64,000 nt of DNA from Micromonospora profundi (GTDB lineage: Bacteria; Actinomycetota; Actinomycetes; Mycobacteriales; Micromonosporaceae): assembly GCF_011927785.1 (NCBI RefSeq), contig NZ_JAATJK010000001.1:6202501-6266500 (forward strand), in the 5' to 3' direction. This document shows positions 10,764 through 19,821 of the stretch, piece after piece. A program made the translations under genes and the position numbers. Below the pieces are notes generated by a model. The model was not told the origin of the DNA. It did no database searches and was given only the letters and a program-made list of their open reading frames with translations. Numbering within the stretch: position 1 is the stretch's first letter; the number at the start of each line of letters is the position of its first letter.

Positions 10764-12208
10764 GTGTCGGGCCATCCCGGACTGCCGCGGCTCCCAGCAC
10801 CGACAACACGGTCGCGGGCCGCCGGATCGCGGTGCTCAACTGGAAGGACCCCTGGCATCCGGACGCCGGGGGCGCCGAGGTCTACGCCTGGCAGGTCGCC
10901 CGCGACCTGGTGACAGCCGGTGCGCAGGTCACCTTCGTCACCGCACGCCCGGCCGGCCAGCTCGGCGATGAGATTCGGGACGGCATCCGGATCGTGCGGG
11001 TCGGTGGCCGGTGGACCATCTACCCCCGGGTGCTGGCCTGGTTGGCGCGACGCCGGCGTCAGTTCGACGTGGTCGTCGACTGTCAGAACGGCATCCCGTT
11101 CTTCAGCCCGGGGGTCCTGCCGGCGGACGTGCCGGTGGTGTGCGTGATCCATCATGTGCACGACCGTCAGTTCCGGCTGTACTTCGGCCCGGTCGTGGGT
11201 CGGTTCGGGGCGTGGTTGGAGGGACCTGTCGCCCGACGGGTCTATCGCCGTGCGGTGACCCTCGCGGTCTCACCGTCGACCGCCGTGGCCGTCCGGGACC
11301 GGCTTCGCTGGGCCGGCCCGGTGGTGGTGGTGCCCAACGGTGCTGACGCGTCGCCGCCGGCAGCCGGAGGTCGGGCCCGCGACACCCGTCCCCGCGTCGT
11401 CTGCGTCGGCCGGGTGACCCGGCACAAGCGGGTGGACCTGGTGCTTGACGCCGTCGACCAGCTCCGGGCGAAACGGCCCGATCTGCGCTTGGACATCGTC
11501 GGTGGTGGGCCGGACGTGGCGACGATCCGCCGGCAGGTCGACGAGCGTGGGCTGTCCGACACCGTCACGGTGCACGGGCACCTGCCCACCGCCGAGCGGG
11601 ACGCGCTGTTGGCAGCCGCCTGGCTGCACGTTTCCGCCTCCTGGGGTGAGGGCTGGGGTCTCGTCGTGGTGGAGGCCGCCGCCGCCGGACTGCCCACGCT
11701 CGCCTTCGACGTGGACGGGCTCCGCGACGCCGTCCGGCCGGGCCGTACCGGCTGGCTGGTCAGCGAGGGTGACAACCCCGCACACGGGCTGGCCGCAGGT
11801 CTCGACAGCGCGTTGGACTCCCTCGCGGTGCCGGCCGAGGCGGCCCGGATGGCCACCGAGTGTCGACAGTGGAGCGACGCATTCCGCTGGTCCGACACCG
11901 GCCGGCGGGTCCGGGCGATCCTCGGGGATCTGCTTGAGCCGCGTGCGGTGCCGTGGGCGGCGGGAAACGCGGCTCTCGTGGTCCGGACCGACGAGCCGGA
12001 GGACCTCCTCGCCCGGGTCGCTCCTCTCCTCCCGCACACCCGACACGTCGCGGTCGACGAACGCGGCCTGTGGATCCTGGTGCCGGGTGCGGACCCGGCC
12101 GCCGTCCGGCAGTTGCTGCTCGGGGCGGGCGTCGAGGCCAAAGACATCAGCGAGCGGGACGCCAGCGGGGACGAACTGCTCACCGGAGTTCCGGTACGAC
12201 AGTGTTGA
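10760..12208 (+). CDS. glycosyltransferase family 4
   Basis: 482 residues, GT-B fold. The N-terminal half has WKDPWHPDAGGAEVYAW (about residue 25-41), the glycine-rich acceptor loop of GT4. The C-terminal half has VVCVGRVTRHKRVDLVLDAV and the E-x7-E donor-site motif EGWGLVVVE (about 298-306). About 85 extra residues after the GT-B core (from RAVPWAAGNAALVV) form a small alpha/beta tail not usual for the family. The frame is open far upstream, but GTG 10760 overlaps the TGA of the GT2 gene, the protein becomes conserved only after it, and earlier codons are in the shadow of the GT2 gene. It ends 7 bp inside the AftD gene if that starts at GTG 12202. It resembles the Rv0225-type GT4 of the mycobacterial locus. 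Confidence 0.9.
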   Translation: MSVGPSRTAAAPSTDNTVAGRRIAVLNWKDPWHPDAGGAEVYAWQVARDLVTAGAQVTFVTARPAGQLGDEIRDGIRIVRVGGRWTIYPRVLAWLARRRRQFDVVVDCQNGIPFFSPGVLPADVPVVCVIHHVHDRQFRLYFGPVVGRFGAWLEGPVARRVYRRAVTLAVSPSTAVAVRDRLRWAGPVVVVPNGADASPPAAGGRARDTRPRVVCVGRVTRHKRVDLVLDAVDQLRAKRPDLRLDIVGGGPDVATIRRQVDERGLSDTVTVHGHLPTAERDALLAAAWLHVSASWGEGWGLVVVEAAAAGLPTLAFDVDGLRDAVRPGRTGWLVSEGDNPAHGLAAGLDSALDSLAVPAEAARMATECRQWSDAFRWSDTGRRVRAILGDLLEPRAVPWAAGNAALVVRTDEPEDLLARVAPLLPHTRHVAVDERGLWILVPGADPAAVRQLLLGAGVEAKDISERDASGDELLTGVPVRQC

Positions 12209-15200
12209 CCGCCTGGTCGACCGCTCGCCGCGCCCCCGGAATACCGACCGCCACGGTGTCCCTGGCGGTGTGGCGTCTGCGTGAGCTGCTGGTCTGCCTC
12301 GCGCTGATCGGCCTCTGCGTCACCCAGGAACCCGGGCTGATCGTGCCCGACACCAAGATTGACATGGCCCTGGACCCTGGCGGCTTCCTCGCCCGGGCGG
12401 TCAACCTGTGGACCGCGGACTGGCAGTTCGGCACCCTCCAGAACCAGGCCGTCGGCTACTTCTTCCCGATGGGGCCGTTCTTCCTGCTCGGCGAGGCGGT
12501 CGGCCTGCCGGCCTGGCTCGTCCAGCGGCTCTGGATGGCAGCCCTGCTCTGCGTGGCCCTCACCGGCGTGGTGCGCCTGGCGCGCGCTCTCGACCTCGGC
12601 GGCCCGGCGTCGCGGCTCGTGGCCGGCGCGGTGTTCGCGCTGTCGCCCCGGGCTCTCTCCCTGGTCGGCACCGTATCGCTGGAACTGCTGCCCTACTGCG
12701 TCGCCCCGTGGGTGCTGCTGCCACTGGTCAAGGGAGCTGCGGGTGGCTCGCTGCGGCGGGCGGCCGCGCTCAGCGGGCTCGCTGTGGTCTGCATGGGTGG
12801 AGCAAACGGTGCGGCCGCCGCGTGCTCCGTACTGCCGGCGTTTCTCTATATCGTGACCCGCGCACCCGGCTGGCGACGGATCCGCCTGCTGGCCTGGTGG
12901 ACGGTGGCGATGGTCGCGGCCACCTTCTGGTGGTTGGTACCGCTGCTGCTCCTCCAGCAGTACGGGTTCCCGTTCCTGCCGTACACCGAGAGCGCCGCGG
13001 TCACGACGAGCGTGACGTCGCTCCCGTCAGCCGTGCGGGGCGCCACCCACTGGGTGGGTTACCTCGCCGTCGACGGGGTGCCCTGGTGGCGCTCGGGGTG
13101 GGCGCTGATCACGACGCAGTGGATGGTGGTGCTCACCGGCCTGATCGCCTGCATCGGCCTGGCCGGGCTGGCCCGTCGGGATCTGCCGGAGCGGAGGTTC
13201 CTGCTCGTCGGGGCCCTGGTCGGGCTGCTGACCCTTACCGCGGGAAACCTGTCCAACGGAGGCGCCGCCTTCGCCCCGGTCGTACGCGAGGTCCTCGATG
13301 GCCCGCTCGCCGCGCTGCGCAACCTGCACAAGTTCGACGTCGTCATTCGCCTGGCGCTGGCCCTGGCCACCGCGCACATGCTGGACACCGTCGGGCGGAT
13401 CGCCGTCATCCGCCGGTTCACGCGTCCTACAAACATGGCACCCCGACGGGTCGCGTTGGGGGTCACCGCCGTCGCGCTCGTCGCGGTCACCGGCGGTGCG
13501 GGAAGCGCGGGGCTCGCGGCGGGCGGTGGTTTCTGGGCGGTGCCCGACCACTGGCGGCAGGCGACCCAATGGCTTGACCGCAACGCCGCCGAGGGCACCA
13601 CGCTGCTCGTACCCGGCTCCAACTTTGCCGAGTACAACTGGGGACGCCCGTTGGACGAACCGGTCCAGCCCCTGCTGGACTCGCCGTGGGCGGTGCGGTC
13701 GCTGGTGCCGACCGGGTCGGCGGGCAACGCCCGGCTGCTCTCCGCGATCGACGAGCGGCTCGCCTCCGGCACCGCCTCGCCAGGGCTGGCCGACGTGCTC
13801 AGTCGGCTCGGCGTGCGGTACCTGCTCGTCCGCAATGATCTTCGACAGCCGGTCGGTGGCATCGCCTGGCCGGTTCTTGTGCACCGAACGCTGGAGAGTG
13901 CTCCCGGGCTGTTCAGGGTGGCCGCGTTCGGCCCTGAAACCGGTGCGCCGCCAGACTTCGGCGGGGCGTGGGACTACGGGCTGCACAAGCCGTATCCGGC
14001 TGTGGAGATCTACGAGGTGGACCGGCCGACCCCTCGGGCCACGCTCGCGGACGCGGCGCAGCCGCTCAACCTGGTCGGGGCACCCGAGACGCTGCTGGAC
14101 CTCAGCGACGCCGGTGTGCTCGGCAACCGGCCGGTGATCCTTGACGGTGACGCCCCGCAGGCCACCGACGCGGGCGTGGTGCTCGCCGACAGCCTGCGCA
14201 AGCGGGAGGTCGATTTCGGCCTCGTCCGTGGCAACACCTCACGGACGCTGACACCGCAGGAGCAGCCGCAACTCGCGCGCCTGGAAAACGACATCATCGA
14301 CCCCGCGTGGAAGTCGTCGGTCACCTCGTCGGGATACACAGGGGTGACAAGCGTCAGGGCGTCCTCCAGCGCGGCCGACGTCGCCGGGCCGGCCGGGTTG
14401 CGCGACCCGTCCGCCACTCCGTTTTCGGCCATCGACGGCGACAACGGCACGTCGTGGTTGTCCGACGGCGCACGCAAACCAGTGGGCCAGTGGGTGGAGA
14501 TCCGGTTCCAGGACAAGGTCCAGGCCGGATCGGTCGAGTTGCAGGTCGTTGGTGACGAGGTTGTCGGCGCACCTGTCACCCGGGTCGAGGTCAGCACCGA
14601 AGGTGGTTCGTACGTCCACTCGGTGGTCGACAGCTGGCAGGCGCCATTGCGACTGTCGCTGCCGTCGGGGCGTACCACCTGGCTCCGGGTGACTATCGAC
14701 GGTGTCGCGGGCGTCGATGTGCCTGGTCGGCGGGCCGGCATCCGGGAGGTGAGCGTCGCCGGGGTGAGCCCGCAGCGGTATCTGCAACTGCCCGCGTCGC
14801 CCGATGCCACCAGAGCGCCCGAGGTTGTCGCGCTGGCCCGCAAGGCCGTGGACCGGCCGGCCTGCGCCAGCACCGGTGACCACTACCTGTGCGCGCCCAG
14901 CCTCATCCGTCAGGGCGAGGAGACAGGGCTGGCGCCCCGGCGCTTCGACCAGCCGGTGGCCTCCACCAACGACCTCACCGGGCTGGCCCGCGCGACGCCC
15001 GCGACAGCGCTCGCTGTGTACGACGAGATGACCGGCGGCGCGACGTACACCACGTCGAGTTCGTGGTTCGCGGACCCGGTCGCCTCATCCAGGTCGCTTG
15101 GCGACGGGGACGACGGCACGGCGTGGTGGGCGGATCCGAGCGACCCGCAGCCGACCGTGAAGGTGCGCTGGGCCAAGGTGCGGAAGGTGAGCTGGGTACG

Positions 15201-17136
15201 CCTGCGGTTCCCGGAGACCCTCGTCGCGGCACCGCCCAGGACGGTCCGGATCTCCGGCGACGACGGTATTCGGGAGGTGGCGGTGGACCTGGACGGTGTG
15301 GCCCGCTTCCCGGCCCTGAGTACCCGAGGTATCGCCGTGGCCGTGACCTCGACGGTGCCGAGGGTCAGCCGGTCGACGGCCCTGTTCGAGCCGCAGCCGC
15401 TCCCGGTCGGCCTCAGCGGCGTGGATGTGCAAGGCGTGCCCGAGGCCAACCAGCCTCGCGGAGTCGACCGTAATGTGACGTTGCCGTGTGGCGCGGGCCC
15501 GACGATCGTGGTCAACGGGGCATCGGTGCCGACGACGGCCTCCGGCACGCTGCGGGACCTACGGGACCTGCGGCCACTGCGATACCGCGCCTGTGTCCTC
15601 GACAACGAGCCGGCGAGCCGGGCCAAGGCCACCCCGAAGGCAGGCGCGGAGCGCGTCTCGCTGCGGGCTGGCCCGAACGAGGTCTCCGCACCACCCGACC
15701 GGTTCATCGTCGACAGCGTGATCCTGACCGGTGACCCGGCCGAGTTGCCCGCCGCGGCAGCGGGCGTCGAGCCGCCCCGTCGGGCAGTGACGGTCCTCGG
15801 CTGGGACGACCAGCACCGGTCGGTCGAGGTCGGGACGGGCGCGGGCAGTTACCTCGTCGTCCCGGAGAACGCCAACCCCGGCTGGCGGGCGACCCTCGAC
15901 GGAGCGGCGCTCGTGCCGACGCGACTGGACGGGTGGAAGCAGGCATGGTTCGTGCCGGCCGGGGCTGCCGGCCGCGTCGATCTGGTCTTCACGCCCGGGG
16001 AGCAGTACGCCCTCGTTCTGCGTATCGCCGGGGGTCTGCTGCTGTTGTTGGTCGTCGCGGCGCTGATCCCCGCGCGACGTCACCGGCCGGCGTACCCCGT
16101 CGTGCCTGCGTCGATGCCGAGCGCGCCGCTGCTCGCGGTGGGTGTGCCGGCGCTGCTGGGCGGTCTGGTCGGGCTCGGCTGCGCCGCCGTTGTCCTGGTG
16201 CTGCACCGTCGTCGGATGCCCAGCCCCGGATGGATCTGGATACCCGCCACCCTGGGCCTCGCGGTCTACGGGACTCAACGGTGGTGGCTGCCGAGGGTCG
16301 GTTCGGAACGGCTTGCCGATCTACTGGTCGTGCTCCCGACGGGGCTGCTCCTCGTTGCGATCGCCGCCCTGATACTGCGGTTCCGGCGTGTCCGTGGACG
16401 GTACGAGAAGCGCTGCGAGGGTCGGCGGTCCGGCGGGAACGGGCGACGTGGCCCGCGGCCCTGGCGCCGGCGTCTGGACCAGGGAGTCGGCTCCGACGTC
16501 GAGTCCGGGGCGGTCGGCCCGTCGCTGCCAGATTCGCCGCAGTCGCCGAGAGGGCCGCTCGATGAGGTAGTAGCTGGCCGTCGCGACCGGGATGGTGAGG
16601 GCCATCGTGAGCACGAGCAGAACCCAGAACGAGCTGCTCATCCGGGTGAATCCGAGCAGGCGGAAGCATGCCTCGAGGGCGAGGAGGTGCCAGAGGAAGA
16701 TGCCGTAGGAGATTCGGCCGAGAAACAGGACCGCCCGGTGGCCGAGGAGCGCACGCGGGACCCCGCCCGAGCCCGGGCCCACGAGCGGGGCGATCACGCA
16801 CCAGGTGATGGCCAGGAACAGCAGGTGCTCGGTGACGGACTCGACGGGCGTGGCGCCTTCGACCCCGCGCGGGCCGGCGATCGGCGTACTGGCGATCCAC
16901 AGCAGCGCGCCGGCGATGAGCCACGACGTTCCGGGGGCGAACGTGACGACGCGCAGACCGCGCGGCGTAGCGGACCACAGGTCCTCGTTACCGCGCCCGG
17001 GCTCGCCTCCAGCGAGGTCCGTGAGGAACGGGGGCGAGGTCGTGCGGGAGGGCCACGAGGCGAGCACGGCCAGCATGATTCCGAGGCCGAACCAGTCCAG
17101 AAAGGCGGGCAGCCAGAGCACCGCGAGTCCCGGTAG
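12202..17136 (+). CDS. aftD: AftD-type alpha-(1->3)-arabinofuranosyltransferase (DUF3367), with a doubtful C-terminal extension
   Basis: Very large membrane glycosyltransferase of the GT-C class that uses decaprenyl-phosphoryl arabinose to branch cell-wall arabinan in mycobacteria. The N-terminal part (residues to about 440) has about 11 helices; the first loop carries VPDTKIDMALDPGGF with the acidic residues expected near the active site. Large extracytoplasmic regions follow, including two discoidin-like carbohydrate-binding modules (about 706-790 and 945-1010), then four helices at about 1270-1395. Up to about codon 1410 (16440) the length equals the family's usual 1400. The remaining 230 codons are charged, low complexity and antisense to the acyltransferase gene, so that tail is suspicious. 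GTG 12202 overlaps the GT4 stop; GTG 12256 is an alternative start. Confidence 0.85.
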   Translation: MLTAWSTARRAPGIPTATVSLAVWRLRELLVCLALIGLCVTQEPGLIVPDTKIDMALDPGGFLARAVNLWTADWQFGTLQNQAVGYFFPMGPFFLLGEAVGLPAWLVQRLWMAALLCVALTGVVRLARALDLGGPASRLVAGAVFALSPRALSLVGTVSLELLPYCVAPWVLLPLVKGAAGGSLRRAAALSGLAVVCMGGANGAAAACSVLPAFLYIVTRAPGWRRIRLLAWWTVAMVAATFWWLVPLLLLQQYGFPFLPYTESAAVTTSVTSLPSAVRGATHWVGYLAVDGVPWWRSGWALITTQWMVVLTGLIACIGLAGLARRDLPERRFLLVGALVGLLTLTAGNLSNGGAAFAPVVREVLDGPLAALRNLHKFDVVIRLALALATAHMLDTVGRIAVIRRFTRPTNMAPRRVALGVTAVALVAVTGGAGSAGLAAGGGFWAVPDHWRQATQWLDRNAAEGTTLLVPGSNFAEYNWGRPLDEPVQPLLDSPWAVRSLVPTGSAGNARLLSAIDERLASGTASPGLADVLSRLGVRYLLVRNDLRQPVGGIAWPVLVHRTLESAPGLFRVAAFGPETGAPPDFGGAWDYGLHKPYPAVEIYEVDRPTPRATLADAAQPLNLVGAPETLLDLSDAGVLGNRPVILDGDAPQATDAGVVLADSLRKREVDFGLVRGNTSRTLTPQEQPQLARLENDIIDPAWKSSVTSSGYTGVTSVRASSSAADVAGPAGLRDPSATPFSAIDGDNGTSWLSDGARKPVGQWVEIRFQDKVQAGSVELQVVGDEVVGAPVTRVEVSTEGGSYVHSVVDSWQAPLRLSLPSGRTTWLRVTIDGVAGVDVPGRRAGIREVSVAGVSPQRYLQLPASPDATRAPEVVALARKAVDRPACASTGDHYLCAPSLIRQGEETGLAPRRFDQPVASTNDLTGLARATPATALAVYDEMTGGATYTTSSSWFADPVASSRSLGDGDDGTAWWADPSDPQPTVKVRWAKVRKVSWVRLRFPETLVAAPPRTVRISGDDGIREVAVDLDGVARFPALSTRGIAVAVTSTVPRVSRSTALFEPQPLPVGLSGVDVQGVPEANQPRGVDRNVTLPCGAGPTIVVNGASVPTTASGTLRDLRDLRPLRYRACVLDNEPASRAKATPKAGAERVSLRAGPNEVSAPPDRFIVDSVILTGDPAELPAAAAGVEPPRRAVTVLGWDDQHRSVEVGTGAGSYLVVPENANPGWRATLDGAALVPTRLDGWKQAWFVPAGAAGRVDLVFTPGEQYALVLRIAGGLLLLLVVAALIPARRHRPAYPVVPASMPSAPLLAVGVPALLGGLVGLGCAAVVLVLHRRRMPSPGWIWIPATLGLAVYGTQRWWLPRVGSERLADLLVVLPTGLLLVAIAALILRFRRVRGRYEKRCEGRRSGGNGRRGPRPWRRRLDQGVGSDVESGAVGPSLPDSPQSPRGPLDEVVAGRRDRDGEGHREHEQNPERAAHPGESEQAEACLEGEEVPEEDAVGDSAEKQDRPVAEERTRDPARARAHERGDHAPGDGQEQQVLGDGLDGRGAFDPARAGDRRTGDPQQRAGDEPRRSGGERDDAQTARRSGPQVLVTAPGLASSEVREERGRGRAGGPRGEHGQHDSEAEPVQKGGQPEHRESR

Positions 17137-17895
17137 TGGCGAGTCGGGACCATGCGCGTACGCGTTCCAGGTAAGGCCGGCAAGGACGAGTAAGGCACCA
17201 ATTGCCAGTTGGCGTCGGGCTCGGACGAGCGGGGTGCGACCACCAATTCGGTGGCCGAGCACCGCTATCGCCGGCAGCGCCAGGTAAAAAGTCGCCTCCG
17301 TAGCCAGGCTCCAGGTCTGCTCCATGCCGACCGGCAGTCGCAATGGCTGATAAATCTGTGCCAGCAGAAGGGGTATCGCCCAATCCCAGACCGACTTCAT
17401 GTAATCGATGTTGAGCCATACGAGTGCGACGGCAGCCATCGCCCAGTACCCGGGCATAATGCGCAGCGCGCGATGCCAGAGGTATCTGCGAATGGGCGGT
17501 TGGGCGTGCCCGTGAATTGTGGCCAGCGCGAACGGTCGGTAGAGGAGGAAACCGGACAACGCAAAGAAGATCGCGACCCCGACATCCAGCCTGGCCAGCG
17601 GACCTGCTAGCGGCTCGAACGAGTTTGTGAGGCCGCTGAGAAAGGAGACATGGTGGACGACAACGCCGAGTACCGCCAAGGCTCGGAGCCCTTCCAAAGA
17701 GGGCAGCCAGCCATCCGAACGGCCAGTGCTCGGCGCGGAATGGCTCGCCTGTGCGCTGATCGAGTGCGGTCTGACAGGTCGGCTCACAGTTCCCTCAACA
17801 TCCATTTGATCCCCGCAGCCAGGTGGCTGCTTGGTGTCGGAGTCGGTACGCCCCGAAGGTTGCGTCGGGACCATATCCGAAATCGGCGTCGTCAT
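16321..17895 (-). CDS. acyltransferase family 3 (OafA/YrhL-like) membrane protein
   Basis: 524 residues. After a polar N-terminus of about 62 residues comes SLEGLRALAVLGVVVHH, containing the family R-x10-H motif with catalytic His at about 81-82. About 10 membrane helices follow, ending near ALTIPVATASYYLIERPSRRL. Such enzymes O-acylate extracytoplasmic sugars. The last 60 residues are proline-rich and antisense to the true 3' end of the aftD gene; the two reading frames overlap by 816 bp. It is divergent from the DUF3068 gene across 45 bp. An acyltransferase (Rv0228-type) also lies beside the DUF3068 gene in mycobacteria, so it probably decorates the same envelope glycan. Confidence 0.88.
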   Translation of the reverse strand: MTTPISDMVPTQPSGRTDSDTKQPPGCGDQMDVEGTVSRPVRPHSISAQASHSAPSTGRSDGWLPSLEGLRALAVLGVVVHHVSFLSGLTNSFEPLAGPLARLDVGVAIFFALSGFLLYRPFALATIHGHAQPPIRRYLWHRALRIMPGYWAMAAVALVWLNIDYMKSVWDWAIPLLLAQIYQPLRLPVGMEQTWSLATEATFYLALPAIAVLGHRIGGRTPLVRARRQLAIGALLVLAGLTWNAYAHGPDSPLPGLAVLWLPAFLDWFGLGIMLAVLASWPSRTTSPPFLTDLAGGEPGRGNEDLWSATPRGLRVVTFAPGTSWLIAGALLWIASTPIAGPRGVEGATPVESVTEHLLFLAITWCVIAPLVGPGSGGVPRALLGHRAVLFLGRISYGIFLWHLLALEACFRLLGFTRMSSSFWVLLVLTMALTIPVATASYYLIERPSRRLRRIWQRRADRPGLDVGADSLVQTPAPGPRATSPVPAGPPTLAALLVPSTDTPEPQYQGGDRNEEQPRREHDQ

Positions 17896-17940
17896 GTACT
17901 GTCAGCCGACTAGTCGAGTCTTTACAAGGGGAGGAGTTAC

Positions 17941-18981
17941 ATGCGACCCACGTCGGGTGCCATCTTGGTGGCGGCAGGCGCGTTCCTGATCGTCGGGGCC
18001 GTGGCGACGCCGCTGATCGTCGCGCCCGCTCTCGTCAAGGTGCCCCTTGACCAGAGTTCGGTAACGGTTTCAGAGGCCCAGAACGCGACCGTCCTTGACT
18101 TCAGCACGCTTTCCGAGCGGAGTGGCGTCAACCTGACCGCCCACCGCGCGGTGCGGGGCGACGTCAACGACGGCAACGCCGACCGGGCGGTCTTCAACGT
18201 CGGTGTGCGGGTGATCGACGACGCCGACAAGGAGATCACGGTCAGCACGGACCGGGTTGCCCTCGACCGGCGAACCGCGGAGGCGGTCGCCTGCTGCGCC
18301 GAGGACATCAACGGTGCGCCCTTCAAGCACGAGGGCCTGACCTACACCTTCCCGTTCGGCACCGAGAAGAAGACCTACCAGTACTTCGACAACACCGCCC
18401 GCAAGGCGTACCCCGCCAAGTACCTGGGCACCGAGAAGCTGCAAGGGTTGACCGTCTACAAGTTCGAGATGACGGCCGAGCCGGTCCAGATCAGCGAGAT
18501 CGACGTCCCGGGCAGCCTGGTCGGTTCGGCGGAGCCCACGGTCACCGCTGGCCGCTACTACGCCAACACCCGCACCCTGTGGGTGGAGCCGGACAGCGGC
18601 GTGATCGTGAAGGGTCAGGAGAAGCAACTCCAGACGCTGCGTGACGCGACCGGCACGGACAAGGTCAAGATCATTGACGCCACCTTGATCTTCAACGAGG
18701 AAACGCAGAAGCAGCAGGCCAAGGCCGCCAAGGATGCCCGCGGTCAGATCAACCTGCTGACCAGGACCGTGCCGATCGCGCTCGGTGTCCTCGGTCTCCT
18801 GCTGGTCCTCCTCGGCATGTTCATCATCATCCGCGCGACGCGCCGTGGGCCCTCAGGGGCGCCGGTACGGTCCGGCGATCAGCCGACGACCGAGCTGCCG
18901 TCGCAGCGGTCAGCGGAGCCCGCCGACGATTCCACGACGCCCGCTGGCGGGCGCCACGCAGTGGAGCGCAGCGAGTCGTAA
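17941..18981 (+). CDS. DUF3068 / PorA-family membrane-anchored protein
   Basis: 346 residues. An N-terminal helix at about 7-30 acts as signal or anchor, a long extracytoplasmic domain (about 31-278, DxxTLSERSGVNLTAHRAV type) follows, then a second helix at about 281-303 and a Ser/Pro-rich cytoplasmic tail. This is the layout of DUF3068, grouped by some databases with PorA porins; M. tuberculosis Rv0227c is a member. Function is unproven. The conserved core includes ACCAEDINGAPFKHEGLTYT and FPFGTEKKTYQYFD. ATG 17941 has AGGGGAGGAG just upstream, a strong ribosome binding site. It lies divergent to the acyltransferase and ends before a strong hairpin. Confidence 0.88.
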   Translation: MRPTSGAILVAAGAFLIVGAVATPLIVAPALVKVPLDQSSVTVSEAQNATVLDFSTLSERSGVNLTAHRAVRGDVNDGNADRAVFNVGVRVIDDADKEITVSTDRVALDRRTAEAVACCAEDINGAPFKHEGLTYTFPFGTEKKTYQYFDNTARKAYPAKYLGTEKLQGLTVYKFEMTAEPVQISEIDVPGSLVGSAEPTVTAGRYYANTRTLWVEPDSGVIVKGQEKQLQTLRDATGTDKVKIIDATLIFNEETQKQQAKAAKDARGQINLLTRTVPIALGVLGLLLVLLGMFIIIRATRRGPSGAPVRSGDQPTTELPSQRSAEPADDSTTPAGGRHAVERSES

Positions 18982-19014
18982 CAACACGCGAACGCCACCA
19001 CCCACCGAGCTGGC

Positions 19015-19047
19015 CGGGCCGGCCGATCCCCAGGATCGGCCGGCCCG
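19015..19047. terminator. bidirectional terminator hairpin
   Basis: Perfect 15-bp stem (19015-19029 with 19033-19047) with a 3-nt loop between the convergent DUF3068 and methyltransferase genes. No T-run flanks it; its position makes a two-way terminator likely. Confidence 0.75.
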
Positions 19048-19086
19048 CTCATGTCTCAGGGTCGCCGGGCGCCGCCCGGCGGTGGG

Positions 19087-19821
19087 TCAGACGCGCCGCA
19101 CCGCGTACCGGGTGCACACCCAGTCCTCGGTGTACGGAAGATCGGGCCGCTGCCCGACGATCTCTCCTCCGTGAGCCGCCACCAGTCGCACCATGTCGGC
19201 GTGCGGCACGGCTGTCATGCTCATCGGAGCCGGGTAGTTGAGCAGCCGACGCTGCGCCCAGCTGATCAGGCGAAATGGCACGACCTGCCAGATGACGCCC
19301 TTGGCCGTACGCGCCGGTTCGGTCGGCAGCCCGACGACGGCGATGCCGCCGGGTCGCAGGACCCGGAGAAACTCGGCCAGGTAGCTGTCGATGGCCGGCC
19401 GCGGCAGGTGTTGCAGCACCAGGGCGCTGTAGACCAGGTCGAAGTGACCGTCGGGAAACTGGCTCAGGTCCGGCGCATCGTTGAGGACGAAGCGGATGTT
19501 TCCGGCGCTGCGGTCCAGCCGCCGGGCTGCCTCCAGCATCGACGGCGCGATGTCGACGGCGACGACCTCGTCAGCGTGCGGGGCGAGCCCCTGCGACAGC
19601 CGACCCGCGCCGCAGCCGAAGTCCAGCACCCGCTCCCACCGGGTGGGCAGGCCGAGTTGGCCCAGCCAGCCGGCTGTTTCCTCGACGTCGGCGCGGCCGG
19701 TGGCCAGGAATTCCTCGACGTCCCACCGCCCGCCGCGCTTGCCGGGTTGGACGAGGACGGCCCACAGCGGATCTTCGGCGCCCAGCTTGGTCCAGTCGCG
19801 CCGCACGTCGTTCAGGTTCAC
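19087..19821 (-). CDS. class I SAM-dependent methyltransferase
   Basis: 244 residues with one Rossmann-type methyltransferase domain. Motif I is VLDFGCGAGRLS (about 65-76), motif II acidic DEVVAVDIAPSML, and motif IV-like DLVYSALVLQHLP. The acceptor is unknown. It sits at the end of the AftD/DUF3068/acyltransferase locus, as Rv0224c does in mycobacteria, so methylation of an envelope sugar or lipid intermediate is a reasonable inference. ATG 19821 starts the protein, and 388 bp of non-coding DNA lies upstream. Confidence 0.88.
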   Translation of the reverse strand: MNLNDVRRDWTKLGAEDPLWAVLVQPGKRGGRWDVEEFLATGRADVEETAGWLGQLGLPTRWERVLDFGCGAGRLSQGLAPHADEVVAVDIAPSMLEAARRLDRSAGNIRFVLNDAPDLSQFPDGHFDLVYSALVLQHLPRPAIDSYLAEFLRVLRPGGIAVVGLPTEPARTAKGVIWQVVPFRLISWAQRRLLNYPAPMSMTAVPHADMVRLVAAHGGEIVGQRPDLPYTEDWVCTRYAVRRV

